64,000 bases of DNA from Lewinellaceae bacterium. Its GTDB lineage: Bacteria > Bacteroidota > Bacteroidia > Chitinophagales > Saprospiraceae. The notes below the pieces were generated by a model. It saw only the letters and a program-made list of their open reading frames with translations. It ran no database searches and had not been told where the DNA came from. A program made the position numbers and the translations under genes. This document shows, one piece after another, positions 50,851 through 59,239 of this stretch (position 1 is its first letter; each line of letters starts with the position of its first letter). The stretch spans positions 1 to 64,000 of the forward strand of contig JACJXZ010000020.1 in the NCBI GenBank assembly GCA_020636375.1, in the 5' to 3' direction.

Positions 50851-53538
50851 TTACAACTGAAAAGAAAAATTATGACAAAGTTTCATTTTATGAATTACAG
50901 GAGTATAACATAAATTTCCTAGAGGAGGCAATACACATTCCTCATTCCGATAGTGCTGGAGAATAAATTGATTAACTAACCCCATAAATTTTTTCCCCCC
51001 ATCACTGATGCCAGCTCCAAAGTAGTCTCCAATGGTTAATTCGATAGTACAGTTTATTTTGTTACTAAAACAAGGATGTTCAAACCTCAATACTTTTATT
51101 TCGAGACTCTGAGTGCCGCCAAAAGTTGAGAAAGCGCCCAAAGTGAAAAAACTACTGAAGTTAGGCCTATGAATATTTTCGTAATTCATGTTATCAGTAG
51201 TAAAAAGCCCAGTTAAAGTTAGATTTTGTCGATACCAATTAGAAATCAGGTTCTCAATATCTTTTAATGTCTTTTGAGCCTCGTCCAATTTGTATATATA
51301 TGCTGAAAACGGTTCATCAGTTTCCCATTCTAGAAAATTCTCATCGCCTTTGTAAAATTTGACCTCCAATTTATTGGCTGCATCTACACATACCGCTCCG
51401 CAAAATTTAGCTCCGCTAAAAAGCGTTGTTGAGAAATCAGCCCAATTTAAATGAGTGCCGGCTCTTAGATATAGTTTTGTTAAAACAGAATAACCATCCT
51501 CGTAAGATGCCAACTCGTTAGCATCATTCCATGTATTATCACGATCAACTACTGGTACTTGAAAAGTGAGTTTATTAATTTCTATTTCCACCCTATCCTC
51601 AATAGACCAAGATTCATCAAATGTATCATAAGAATACCCCCAAACAGTACCCTCATTTTCGGCCACGGTATAATTACAACCAATATTTGGAGTAGTTTCA
51701 ATGCTGCAATCTGGATTATAAATAAGATTATCGTGAGCTAGGTCTTCTGGTGGCAAAAATCCACTTGTGTTAAAAAACAAACAATCATCTGTTGCATTAG
51801 GCATATCCAGTAAAAAGATTTGCCCTACTCCCCAAATATCATCGCCATAATTCAAAAATGCCTCAGCACTAAGCCCATTTAGTGAGCAAAAGTCATTAGC
51901 AATAATATAATTTACTTCATAACCATCATCAATAAAACTTTGAATGTCAGAGGATAGAAAATCGGTCAAACAATAGGTTTCACCTTCAAATTCAACGAAA
52001 ATATCCCCGCCGTAATTAATTATTTGTGGATGGACTAAACAATCATTTACATTAGATTTACTATTAAGTGAAGGGCTAGGCGAGTCTACAACCGTAATTG
52101 GAAGACAAGTAAACCCATTGCTTTCCAAGTAGGAAGCCACCGAGTTTTCAGAAAATACAGTCGCAGTTCTTGTTACGGTACACCCATCTTGATCCTTTGC
52201 AGTAACAGAATACTCTCCAGAAGAGTTTACCACTATTGATGTCCCCTCTTGACCGTTTGACCATGAATAATTTTCAAAACCTTCCGATGCGGTAAGAGTC
52301 ACCGATTCACCTGGACAAATAAATGGATTATTTGGAGATATCGTCAATACGTTAACGATAAATTCATCTACTGTAGCAATATTTCCTTCTTCATCAACGG
52401 TAGTAAGCATATAGGATGTCGTTTCCTCAGGGCAAACCTCTTGCAAAGTTGAATTTGGATATAAATAATAATTATTAGGAGTCCAAGAAGAACAATTATC
52501 AGGATTTTGATTTTCAGGCTCAATAGTGATACAAGAATCGTCACAAAGAGATATATTGTGAATGGTTTTCAATACTGGCGAACACTCTCTGGCACAATTC
52601 CTCCCATCTGTGACATTTATTTCATATGCACCTGCCACTAATCCTTGAATAAGAGCTCCTCCTTCATTATTTAAAGGCATGCTCCCACTTATTTGATTTG
52701 GTCCTGACCATTCTATTAAATACGGAAGAGAGCCGCCTGTTATTTCTACTTGAATCGCTCCTGTTGAATTTTCTTCAGAAACAGGAATAGTAACCGTACA
52801 GGTTAACTCCAACGATAAAGGCCCTGCTCCTGTTTCTAAACCTTCAATAAACAGTGCATTGTTATCTGAATTTTTCTGCCCCGGAGTACCTAAAAAACTC
52901 AATTCATACCCCGCATCCCCATCCTCCTCACAAACCTTCTCGACCAGAGCGATGGAGTTTGGGGCGTTCTCCCCCTGCAACTCCACATTCGCCACCTGTG
53001 GCCCTGAATATTCCAAAAACGCCTCCCCTGCCCAGTTGACCGCAAAGCGAAGCGCCCTTAAGCTGTCCCTGAGCTGCACGGCGTCTCCGCTCCGGCTCAT
53101 CGGAAGGATTTTTTCCCAATCCTGTTCTTCCACAACGGCGCCCTGCTCGCCGGAGAAGTAGATTCCTGTCTTTTTTATCAGGCACGAGCTGCTCAACGGT
53201 ATCTGGTAAACCCCCAGGTCATTAGGCGTGCCGTCATTGAGGGGAGAAATGCCGGGATGTGCGTTGGCATCGTCGTAAATCAGGATGAGCGTGCCCGGCA
53301 GCAAAGCGGAAAGGCAATCGCCGAATTCCAGATAAACGCTGTCGGAAGAAAACAAAAGAGAGTTGTTGTCCAGCAGCCAGCTTTGCAGGTTCACTGGTCC
53401 TTCGGGCTGGCCCGGAGTGCCCACTACCAGCAGTTCGATATACCTGGCTTTGGAGATCGGCATTACCTCTATCATGCAATGCAAGATAAACAAAATGGAG
53501 CTTGCTGTCAACAGTGTTGTTTTTTTGCTCCGCTGCAA
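50851..53538 (-). CDS. Large secreted protein with swapped low-GC C-terminal part
   Basis: An 895-residue protein beginning at a TTG (the only start after an in-frame stop) with signal-like KKTTLLTASSILFILHCMIE. Residues ~30-210 resemble a lamin-tail type domain (RYIELLVVGTPGQPEGPVNL, WLLDNNSLLFSSDSVYLEFG) and lie in GC-rich DNA. From about 52900 onward the DNA becomes AT-rich. SprB/PKD-like repeats follow (GAIQVEITGGSLPYLIEWSG; FICPGESVTLTASEGFENYS), then an unknown ~400-residue region with several Cys, ending IGDYFGAGISDGGKKFMGLV then NQFILQHYRNEECV. There is no T9SS sorting tail. It could be a secreted adhesin or a polymorphic-toxin type protein; the latter is inference. Confidence 0.6.
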   Translation of the reverse strand: MQRSKKTTLLTASSILFILHCMIEVMPISKARYIELLVVGTPGQPEGPVNLQSWLLDNNSLLFSSDSVYLEFGDCLSALLPGTLILIYDDANAHPGISPLNDGTPNDLGVYQIPLSSSCLIKKTGIYFSGEQGAVVEEQDWEKILPMSRSGDAVQLRDSLRALRFAVNWAGEAFLEYSGPQVANVELQGENAPNSIALVEKVCEEDGDAGYELSFLGTPGQKNSDNNALFIEGLETGAGPLSLELTCTVTIPVSEENSTGAIQVEITGGSLPYLIEWSGPNQISGSMPLNNEGGALIQGLVAGAYEINVTDGRNCARECSPVLKTIHNISLCDDSCITIEPENQNPDNCSSWTPNNYYLYPNSTLQEVCPEETTSYMLTTVDEEGNIATVDEFIVNVLTISPNNPFICPGESVTLTASEGFENYSWSNGQEGTSIVVNSSGEYSVTAKDQDGCTVTRTATVFSENSVASYLESNGFTCLPITVVDSPSPSLNSKSNVNDCLVHPQIINYGGDIFVEFEGETYCLTDFLSSDIQSFIDDGYEVNYIIANDFCSLNGLSAEAFLNYGDDIWGVGQIFLLDMPNATDDCLFFNTSGFLPPEDLAHDNLIYNPDCSIETTPNIGCNYTVAENEGTVWGYSYDTFDESWSIEDRVEIEINKLTFQVPVVDRDNTWNDANELASYEDGYSVLTKLYLRAGTHLNWADFSTTLFSGAKFCGAVCVDAANKLEVKFYKGDENFLEWETDEPFSAYIYKLDEAQKTLKDIENLISNWYRQNLTLTGLFTTDNMNYENIHRPNFSSFFTLGAFSTFGGTQSLEIKVLRFEHPCFSNKINCTIELTIGDYFGAGISDGGKKFMGLVNQFILQHYRNEECVLPPLGNLCYTPVIHKMKLCHNFSFQL

Positions 53539-53610
53539 CAGGTTTTCCCGACACTACTTGTCCCGCACCTGAAAGGCCGGGAAAACCTATTGCCGTTAGG
53601 TATAAAAATA

Positions 53611-53646
53611 AAATAAGCCGGCTCCCCCAGGGAAACCGGCTTATTT
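53611..53646. terminator. Bidirectional terminator hairpin
   Basis: AAATAAGCCGG (53611-53621) pairs exactly with CCGGCTTATTT (53636-53646) around a short C/A loop. A-rich and T-rich flanks allow termination on either strand, for example of minus-strand transcription leaving the DUF4382 gene. Confidence 0.8.
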
Positions 53647-53672
53647 ATCGTATCAATCGCACTATGTAGTGA

Positions 53673-53794
53673 TTAAAAAATAACTTCACTGTTTGAGATT
53701 CGTAGTTGTGGCTTGTTCATCAGCTTGGTCCTGCGGGCATCCTGCCCGGCTGATTCACTTCACCACAACTACGAATCGTGAAGTCATTTTTTAA
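53673..53794. repeat. Long inverted-repeat element
   Basis: The outer words TTAAAAAATAACTTCAC (53673-53689) and GTGAAGTCATTTTTTAA (53778-53794) are complementary with one mismatch. Inner words GATTCGTAGTTGTGG and CCACAACTACGAATC pair perfectly. A GCGGGCATCCTGCCCGG hairpin lies inside. Total ~122 bp, non-coding, MITE-like. Confidence 0.75.
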
Positions 53795-53978
53795 GCGTAC
53801 TGAAATTTCAAAAAAAGCTGCCCACTGATAAAAAATGCTCCCGTACAGTGGGCAGAGAACTGGTTGAGTTTCCAGGTTTATTCTTTGACGGAGCAGGTGT
53901 TTCGGTTTTGCGGCGTTTCGGTAATGCGGGCCGGGCTTATGCCGGCAGATTGTCAATCTGCGGGTTGACGCTGCTGTG

Positions 53979-54533
53979 TCAGTTGCACCGTGCGTCGGGG
54001 TTGACCACCCGGATCACCGGGCGCATCTGGTATCTGCCGTTGCCGAGCTGGTAGACGGATTCTGCGGCGTCGAAGTCCAGGATCAGGCTGTACACCGGCA
54101 TGCCGGTGAGGTCGAGGCATACCTGTATTTTCAATCCCGACTGGCTGCCGGACGGTATTTTCAGTTCATGTTCCACGCCATCGACCACCACGGTGTTGTC
54201 CTCTCCCAGTACCAGGCGTACCTGCCGGATTTCGTCGAGGGAGATCACAGCGTTGGCGACGAGCACGTCGATGCCGTTTTGCAGGTCCAGCAGGTCATAG
54301 ATGCCGGCATTGGTGTTCAGCTGAATCTCTTCCTGCCCACCAGGGCCTTTAACCAGTATGGATTGCAGGTCAATGTTGACTTCGTCGACATCCAGGGGGG
54401 CGTCTGTAAGGCGGATGTTCAGCAGGGTCATGTTTTCGAAAGGGGAAACGGTGACGTCTTCGTTACATCCGCTGTTGAGCAAAGCAGCCAGCATGCCGCC
54501 CAAAAACAAGAAGCGTGTGAATTTTTGTTTCAT
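53979..54533 (-). CDS. DUF4382 lipoprotein
   Basis: A 184-residue lipoprotein: MKQKFTRFLFLGGMLAALLN then SGC, with Cys23 as the lipidated residue. The mature part is a DUF4382 domain (NIRLTDAPLDVDEVNIDLQS; YDLLDLQNGIDVLVANAVIS; EIRQVRLVLGEDNTVVVDGV; and the ending YQMRPVIRVVNPD). The fold is an immunoglobulin-like beta sandwich, function unknown. The start at 54533 is fixed by the signal. Confidence 0.85.
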   Translation of the reverse strand: MKQKFTRFLFLGGMLAALLNSGCNEDVTVSPFENMTLLNIRLTDAPLDVDEVNIDLQSILVKGPGGQEEIQLNTNAGIYDLLDLQNGIDVLVANAVISLDEIRQVRLVLGEDNTVVVDGVEHELKIPSGSQSGLKIQVCLDLTGMPVYSLILDFDAAESVYQLGNGRYQMRPVIRVVNPDARCN

Positions 54534-55089
54534 CAGGATTACAATTCTTTTAGATGCTAATTTAAAAAAGGTTAAAAATGGCTGGCGTTCAGTTGTATGT
54601 TGTTCCGGAATGGCATTTCCGGTATTTTTTGAAGTAAAAAAAGGGGCTGGCATTCCAGCCCCCCTTATTCATGAGAATCGGATAGTTTGCCTGTATTACT
54701 GCATATTTTTTTACGGTGGTGTATTAAATCCGTTGATCCATTCAGCGGACTCCGGCAAAAGCCGGGGCAGGCTCTGGATAGCCTGCCCCGCAGACTTGCG
54801 GGGTCCGCTCTCCATTTGCACCGAAAGTTCAACGGATTTAATACACCACCCTTTTTACTACAAAGCTGGGGTGCAGGGGGATTTGTCAAACAAAAACAAT
54901 CGGAAATGGGATAATTTATTTTTGGGGTATGGCCTGCACCCGCAGGGCTTTGCAAAATTTTCTTTTTTGTCCGACAGAAAGTGGCGCCGGTGAGCCACCC
55001 TTCCGTCGGTAGTTGCTCATGGGATTCAAATTGCTAAGGGATTATGTTGCCGGCTTTGTTGTTTTTTGGAATTATAACCTTGCCAGTCC
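54534..55089. other. Gene-free spacer
   Basis: About 560 bp. It contains a hairpin GGGGCTGG/CCAGCCCC at 54644-54663 with A and T flanks (terminator-like) and the 136-bp inverted-repeat element at 54715-54850. From 54851 to 55089 I see nothing recognisable. Confidence 0.7.
54715..54850. repeat. Long inverted-repeat element with 22-bp perfect arms
   Basis: The arms at 54715-54736 and 54829-54850 are perfectly complementary over 22 bp (starting GGTGGTGTATTAAATCC). Inside lie further pairs GCGGAC/GTCCGC and GGGGCAGGC/GCCTGCCCC, so the whole element can fold into one long hairpin. Non-coding. Confidence 0.85.
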
Positions 55090-56298
55090 TTAGGGCATTC
55101 GGGCGGCCGTTTTCGTCAGCGTACCCTTTTTCGTTTTTATTTTCAGGAAGTACAATCCTTTGGGGTATTTCCCGAGGTTGAACCGGATGGCGGTTGCCGG
55201 CCTGGGAGCGTTCAGCCTGCCCAGGTAGGTGCCCTGTGCGTTGTACAGGTCAACCGCCTGGATTTCGTTGTCGGTGTCCGCCAGTTCGACGGTCAACCAG
55301 CCGTCGGCCGGGTTGGGGTACAGCTTCACCGCTTCATCCGGCAGGAAAGGCGCCCTGTCCTTCAGGAGGAGGGAATCCTCGGCGGTGGCGAACGAGAGGC
55401 GGGAGGGGGCCACGCTGACCTCGCTCAGGAACTCGTTGTTCACCATGCGGATGCTGTCGGTGTCCAGGTCGATGCGGCCGACGATGATGTCCTCCATCAC
55501 AATACTGAAAGTAGCGATGCGGCCGAATCCCGAGGCGGCGCCGGCGTTGGGGGCCCGGTAAATGGCGACCTGGGCGACGGCGTAATCGTCCAGCACTTCC
55601 ATAAACACCTCGGATCGGTTGGTGCCCATGCCCATGGGATCGTTGATCCAGGTGGGGTTGTCCAGGTCGAGCTGGATGCCGGCATTGCCGCCCATGTTAG
55701 TAGTAGGCCGGATATTTAGGGTGTCGAACTTCAGCGTGAAGGCGATCCCGAAGAAGGAATCGATCTGTATCTGTTCGCTGCCCAGGCTCAGCCTTGCCGA
55801 TTCGTCGGCGCCCGGCGCCGTGATCTGGTCGTCCGTATCCAGCAGCAGCTGGGGGTCCTGCCCGACGGTGCCGGCGAGGAACTCGTCCAGGGAAACTACG
55901 CCCTGCGTCTGCCAGAAGTTGTCCCTGATCACGTTCAGGTCGGCACTGTTGATATTGCCATTGCCGTCACAATCGGCAAAAGCAAAATTCAGGCCGCCCG
56001 GAAAGGTTTCAGGCCAGGGTTCCGAAGGATCCTGCGGTGCCCAGTCCCCGCTGGTGGAAGGCCGCGAAGGCCCCTGGGTGCCCTCGGCGAAGGCCCAGAA
56101 CAACACGTCGACATTATTGACTATACCGTTATTGTTGACATCACCAGGCCAAACCTGCTGTGCCTTCAGGCTCGTTACACCCATCAGGATGCCCGCCAAA
56201 ATGGCTGCGGTTGTCTTAGCTTTCCAAACTTTCAAAGATCTGTTCTTTTGTGTTTCTGGTACAAATATAGGGCGGGGAGAAGCGTGCATCAAATACAT
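55090..56298 (-). CDS. Secreted dockerin-like protein with T9SS sorting domain
   Basis: A 402-residue protein. The signal region KVWKAKTTAAILAGILMGVT is preceded by ~22 residues if the first ATG is used; a TTG at 56235 would give an ideal signal start. Two calcium-loop repeats follow, GDVNNNGIVNNVDVLFWAFA and DCDGNGNINSADLNVIRDNF (dockerin-like). Then comes a beta-rich domain (FFGIAFTLKFDTLNIRPTTN; VAIYRAPNAGAASGFGRIAT) and a T9SS tail (VKLYPNPADGWLTVELADTD ... YPKGLYFLKIKTKKG). Same architecture as the partial gene at the left edge. Partner or ligand unknown. Confidence 0.88.
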   Translation of the reverse strand: MYLMHASPRPIFVPETQKNRSLKVWKAKTTAAILAGILMGVTSLKAQQVWPGDVNNNGIVNNVDVLFWAFAEGTQGPSRPSTSGDWAPQDPSEPWPETFPGGLNFAFADCDGNGNINSADLNVIRDNFWQTQGVVSLDEFLAGTVGQDPQLLLDTDDQITAPGADESARLSLGSEQIQIDSFFGIAFTLKFDTLNIRPTTNMGGNAGIQLDLDNPTWINDPMGMGTNRSEVFMEVLDDYAVAQVAIYRAPNAGAASGFGRIATFSIVMEDIIVGRIDLDTDSIRMVNNEFLSEVSVAPSRLSFATAEDSLLLKDRAPFLPDEAVKLYPNPADGWLTVELADTDNEIQAVDLYNAQGTYLGRLNAPRPATAIRFNLGKYPKGLYFLKIKTKKGTLTKTAARMP

Positions 56299-56477
56299 TT
56301 TTTCGTATTTTTCAGGTTGTTAATAATGAAAGAGCAATTCAAGATCGCCATTGTTTTTACTCTATCCATTTGATAATCAATATTATAGAATAAGCATTTT
56401 ATAAAAAATCAAAATGTGTTTTGGTTTTATTTTCGTTTTCCCATGCTGGAATTGCCTTTATAAAAGTCGCCAAATTC

Positions 56478-57881
56478 ATGAAAAACAGCAAACTGATCGA
56501 CCTTCTGCAAACATTTGACGCCAACGAATGGCGCCAGTTTGAGGATTTTGTCGCCTCTCCGTATTTCAACAATAATGAAAACCTCATTCAGCTCTGCACC
56601 TTCCTGGGGCGGTATGCCCCGGGTTTTTCTTCTTCGGCGCTGACCAAGGAAAAGGCCTACAAGGCTGTTTTTCCGGGCACCCCGTTCGATGCCCGGCAAA
56701 TGGGATATTTGATGAATTATCTGATCCAGCTGGCGGAAGAGTTCCTGAGCGTTCAGCACTACCGCCGGAAGAACCTGCAGGTGAAAATAGATATTCTTGC
56801 CGAGTACTCCCGCCGGGAATTGGAAAAGCACTATAATTTCTTGTACCGCAAGACGAAAGAAGAGCTGGATTCCGCCCGGCCGGACGCCGACCAGTTCGAG
56901 TTCCGGTACAGCCTGGCCGAGGTGGCCAGCCAGCACTTCATCCGGCAGCGGGTGCGCAGCTTCGACCCCACGCTCCAGAATGCCGTCAACGCGCTGGACG
57001 AGCTGTACTTCCTCCGGAAACTGAAATACAGCATCGAGATGCTCAACCGGCAGGCCATTGTTTCGACGGATTATGAATTGTCTTTCATCGATGAGGTGCA
57101 AACGTTTCTCTCCGGCAGAAACGAGCGGCCGCCCCTGATCGATATCTATCTCCACATCTACCTGTCGCTGGCCAATGACAGCGACGAACACTTCGCCCAG
57201 CTCATCCAACTCATTGAACGCCACAGCGACAATATCGAACTGGCGGAGAAACGGGCCATCTATTTATATGCCATCAACTTCTGCGCCCGGAAGATCCGCC
57301 AGGGCAAAGACCAGTACGTCCATACCGTACTCGGCCTCTACCTGCGCGGCATCCGGGACCGGTCCCTGTTTGAGGCCGAATATCTTTCGCACTGGACGTA
57401 TACCAACGTGGTGAAACTGTTCCTCCGCCAGAAAGATTACGAACAGGCCGAGGACTTCATTAAAACCTACAGCGACAACCTCCAGCCCCAGTCCCGGGAG
57501 GATGCCCTGCATTTCAACCTGGCGGAATTGTATTATCAAAAGGAGGAGTACGGCGAGGTGCTCTCCCACCTGAGCCAGCTCAATTTCTCGGACCTTTTTT
57601 ACCACATGGGGTCGCGCACCGTTCTGATCAAGACGTACTACGAGAGCGATGAGATAGAGTCCCTGCTTTCCTTGCTGGCTTCCTTCTCCAACTTCCTGCG
57701 GAGGAACAAGAAGATTGCTCCCGGCCTGAAGAAGACATACCTCAACTTCTGCAACCTCCTGTTCAACACCCTGAAAAACAACCCGCGTAAACGGGACAAG
57801 ATACGGGAAGAGATCCAGCGCACTCAGCCATTAGCCGAACGGGCCTGGCTGCTGAAGGTATGGGAAGAGCAGCGGCTTTAG
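56478..57881 (+). CDS. Helical-repeat protein of unknown function
   Basis: A 467-residue protein starting MKNSKLIDLLQTFDANEWRQ. It is almost wholly helical, with TPR-like spacing (DYEQAEDFIKTYSDNLQPQS, EEYGEVLSHLSQLNFSDLFY). There is no signal peptide or membrane segment. I recognise it as a type found in Saprospiria but not characterised. The frame continues 57 bp upstream (56421); the ATG at 56478 fits better. Confidence 0.65.
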   Translation: MKNSKLIDLLQTFDANEWRQFEDFVASPYFNNNENLIQLCTFLGRYAPGFSSSALTKEKAYKAVFPGTPFDARQMGYLMNYLIQLAEEFLSVQHYRRKNLQVKIDILAEYSRRELEKHYNFLYRKTKEELDSARPDADQFEFRYSLAEVASQHFIRQRVRSFDPTLQNAVNALDELYFLRKLKYSIEMLNRQAIVSTDYELSFIDEVQTFLSGRNERPPLIDIYLHIYLSLANDSDEHFAQLIQLIERHSDNIELAEKRAIYLYAINFCARKIRQGKDQYVHTVLGLYLRGIRDRSLFEAEYLSHWTYTNVVKLFLRQKDYEQAEDFIKTYSDNLQPQSREDALHFNLAELYYQKEEYGEVLSHLSQLNFSDLFYHMGSRTVLIKTYYESDEIESLLSLLASFSNFLRRNKKIAPGLKKTYLNFCNLLFNTLKNNPRKRDKIREEIQRTQPLAERAWLLKVWEEQRL

Positions 57882-57892
57882 TTGATGGGTTG

Positions 57893-57945
57893 AGCCATAT
57901 AACAATATAGCCATATAACAATACAGCCATATAACAGTATAGCCA
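57893..57945. repeat. Tandem repeat between convergent genes
   Basis: About 3.3 copies of a 17-bp unit, AGCCATATAACAATATA with small changes, fill the spacer between the 467-aa protein and glgC. The words resemble the AT-rich spacer sequence near 4440-4455. Confidence 0.75.
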
Positions 57946-57951
57946 TCCCCC

Positions 57952-59226
57952 TCACGCCCCCAGCCCGATCCGCATGCCATCACTCAGGGTGACGCCCTTT
58001 TTGATGACGATGATGCCGTCGCGGATCACGTGCGTGTCGGTTTCTCCGTCGGGCAGGGCTACGCTGCCGTGAATGTTGACGTCATTGCCGATGCGCACGT
58101 CCTTGTCGACGATGGCGTTCCGGATGTTGCAGTTCTTGCCGATGCCCATCGCCGGTTTTCCGGACCGTTGCATTTCCTCGATGGTCTCATAGGAGTCGTT
58201 GCCCATGATGATGGCGTTGGAAATCTCCGTGCCGTCGCCGATCCGGGAGCGGATGCCGATCACGGAGCGTTCGATCTTTTTGGCGTGGATGATGCAGCCC
58301 TCGGCGATGACGGCCTGGTTGAACCAGGTGCCGAAAATCTTGGACGGGGCCAGGAGGCGCGGGCGGGTGTAGACAGCCTTGCTGCTGTCGAACAGGTTAA
58401 AATCCGGGATATTGTCGGTCAGGGCGATGTTGGCGTCGAAAAAGGAGCGGATCGTCCCGATATCCGTCCAGTAGCCGTCAAAAGCATAGCTGGTCACCCG
58501 GTGGCCTTCTTCGATGGCGATGGGGATGAACTCCTTGCCGAAGTCGGTGGCTTCGGGATGCTCGTCGAACAGTTTGTTCAGGAAAGCCTTGTTGAAAATG
58601 TAAATCCCCATGGAGGCCAGGTAGTGGCGGCCCTGGTTGCGGTACTTTTCGTCTACATGGGACTGCCATTCGCCCAGCACATCCAATTTGGGTTTTTCGA
58701 TGAAGTTCTCGATAAAGCCCTGCTCGTTGACTTTCATGATGCCGAAGCCGGGGGCCTCTTTATCGACGACCGGGATGGTGGCGATGGTCAGGTCGGCCTC
58801 CTTTTCGATGTGGTAATTGGCCAGGGCGTTGAAGTCCATCTGATAGAGCTGGTCGCCGGACAGGATGAGGATGTAGTCGTGCGGATGCCGTTCGAGATGG
58901 TGCATGCACTGGCGGACGGCGTCGGCCGTGCCCTGGAACCACTGGTCGCTGGACGGCGTCAGCTCGGCGGCCAGGATGTCCACGAAGCCATGGCTGAACA
59001 TATCGAAATTGTAGGTATTCTTGATGTGCTGGTTGAGGGAAGCGGAGTTGAACTGAGTAATGACAAACATCCGGCGCACGCCGGAGTTGATGCAGTTGGA
59101 GATGGGGATGTCGATCAGCCGGTACTTGCCGCCGATGGGAACGGCCGGCTTGGAACGTACAGTTGTCAGCGGTGCCAGCCGGGTGCCGGCGCCTCCCCCC
59201 AGGATAAGGCTTATCATCTTGATCAT
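57952..59226 (-). CDS. glgC: GlgC, glucose-1-phosphate adenylyltransferase
   Basis: A 424-residue enzyme making ADP-glucose from glucose-1-phosphate and ATP, the committed step of glycogen synthesis. Key motifs: LILGGGAGTRLAPLTTVRSK near the start, YRLIDIPISNCINSGVRRMF, YILILSGDQLYQMDF, FIEKPKLDVLGEW, and the C-terminal left-handed helix repeats (VIGIRSRIGDGTEISNAIIM; CNIRNAIVDKDVRIGNDVNI). It starts 13 bp after glgA stops and is co-transcribed with it. Allosteric regulation is expected for the family. Confidence 0.96.
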   Translation of the reverse strand: MIKMISLILGGGAGTRLAPLTTVRSKPAVPIGGKYRLIDIPISNCINSGVRRMFVITQFNSASLNQHIKNTYNFDMFSHGFVDILAAELTPSSDQWFQGTADAVRQCMHHLERHPHDYILILSGDQLYQMDFNALANYHIEKEADLTIATIPVVDKEAPGFGIMKVNEQGFIENFIEKPKLDVLGEWQSHVDEKYRNQGRHYLASMGIYIFNKAFLNKLFDEHPEATDFGKEFIPIAIEEGHRVTSYAFDGYWTDIGTIRSFFDANIALTDNIPDFNLFDSSKAVYTRPRLLAPSKIFGTWFNQAVIAEGCIIHAKKIERSVIGIRSRIGDGTEISNAIIMGNDSYETIEEMQRSGKPAMGIGKNCNIRNAIVDKDVRIGNDVNIHGSVALPDGETDTHVIRDGIIVIKKGVTLSDGMRIGLGA

Positions 59227-59239
59227 AGGATAAATTGGT

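Larger units (their letters stand above)
53539..53978. other. Gene-free spacer
   Basis: About 440 bp holding a bidirectional terminator (53611-53646) and a long inverted-repeat element (53673-53794). The remaining ~180 bp toward the DUF4382 gene stop shows nothing clear. Confidence 0.7.
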
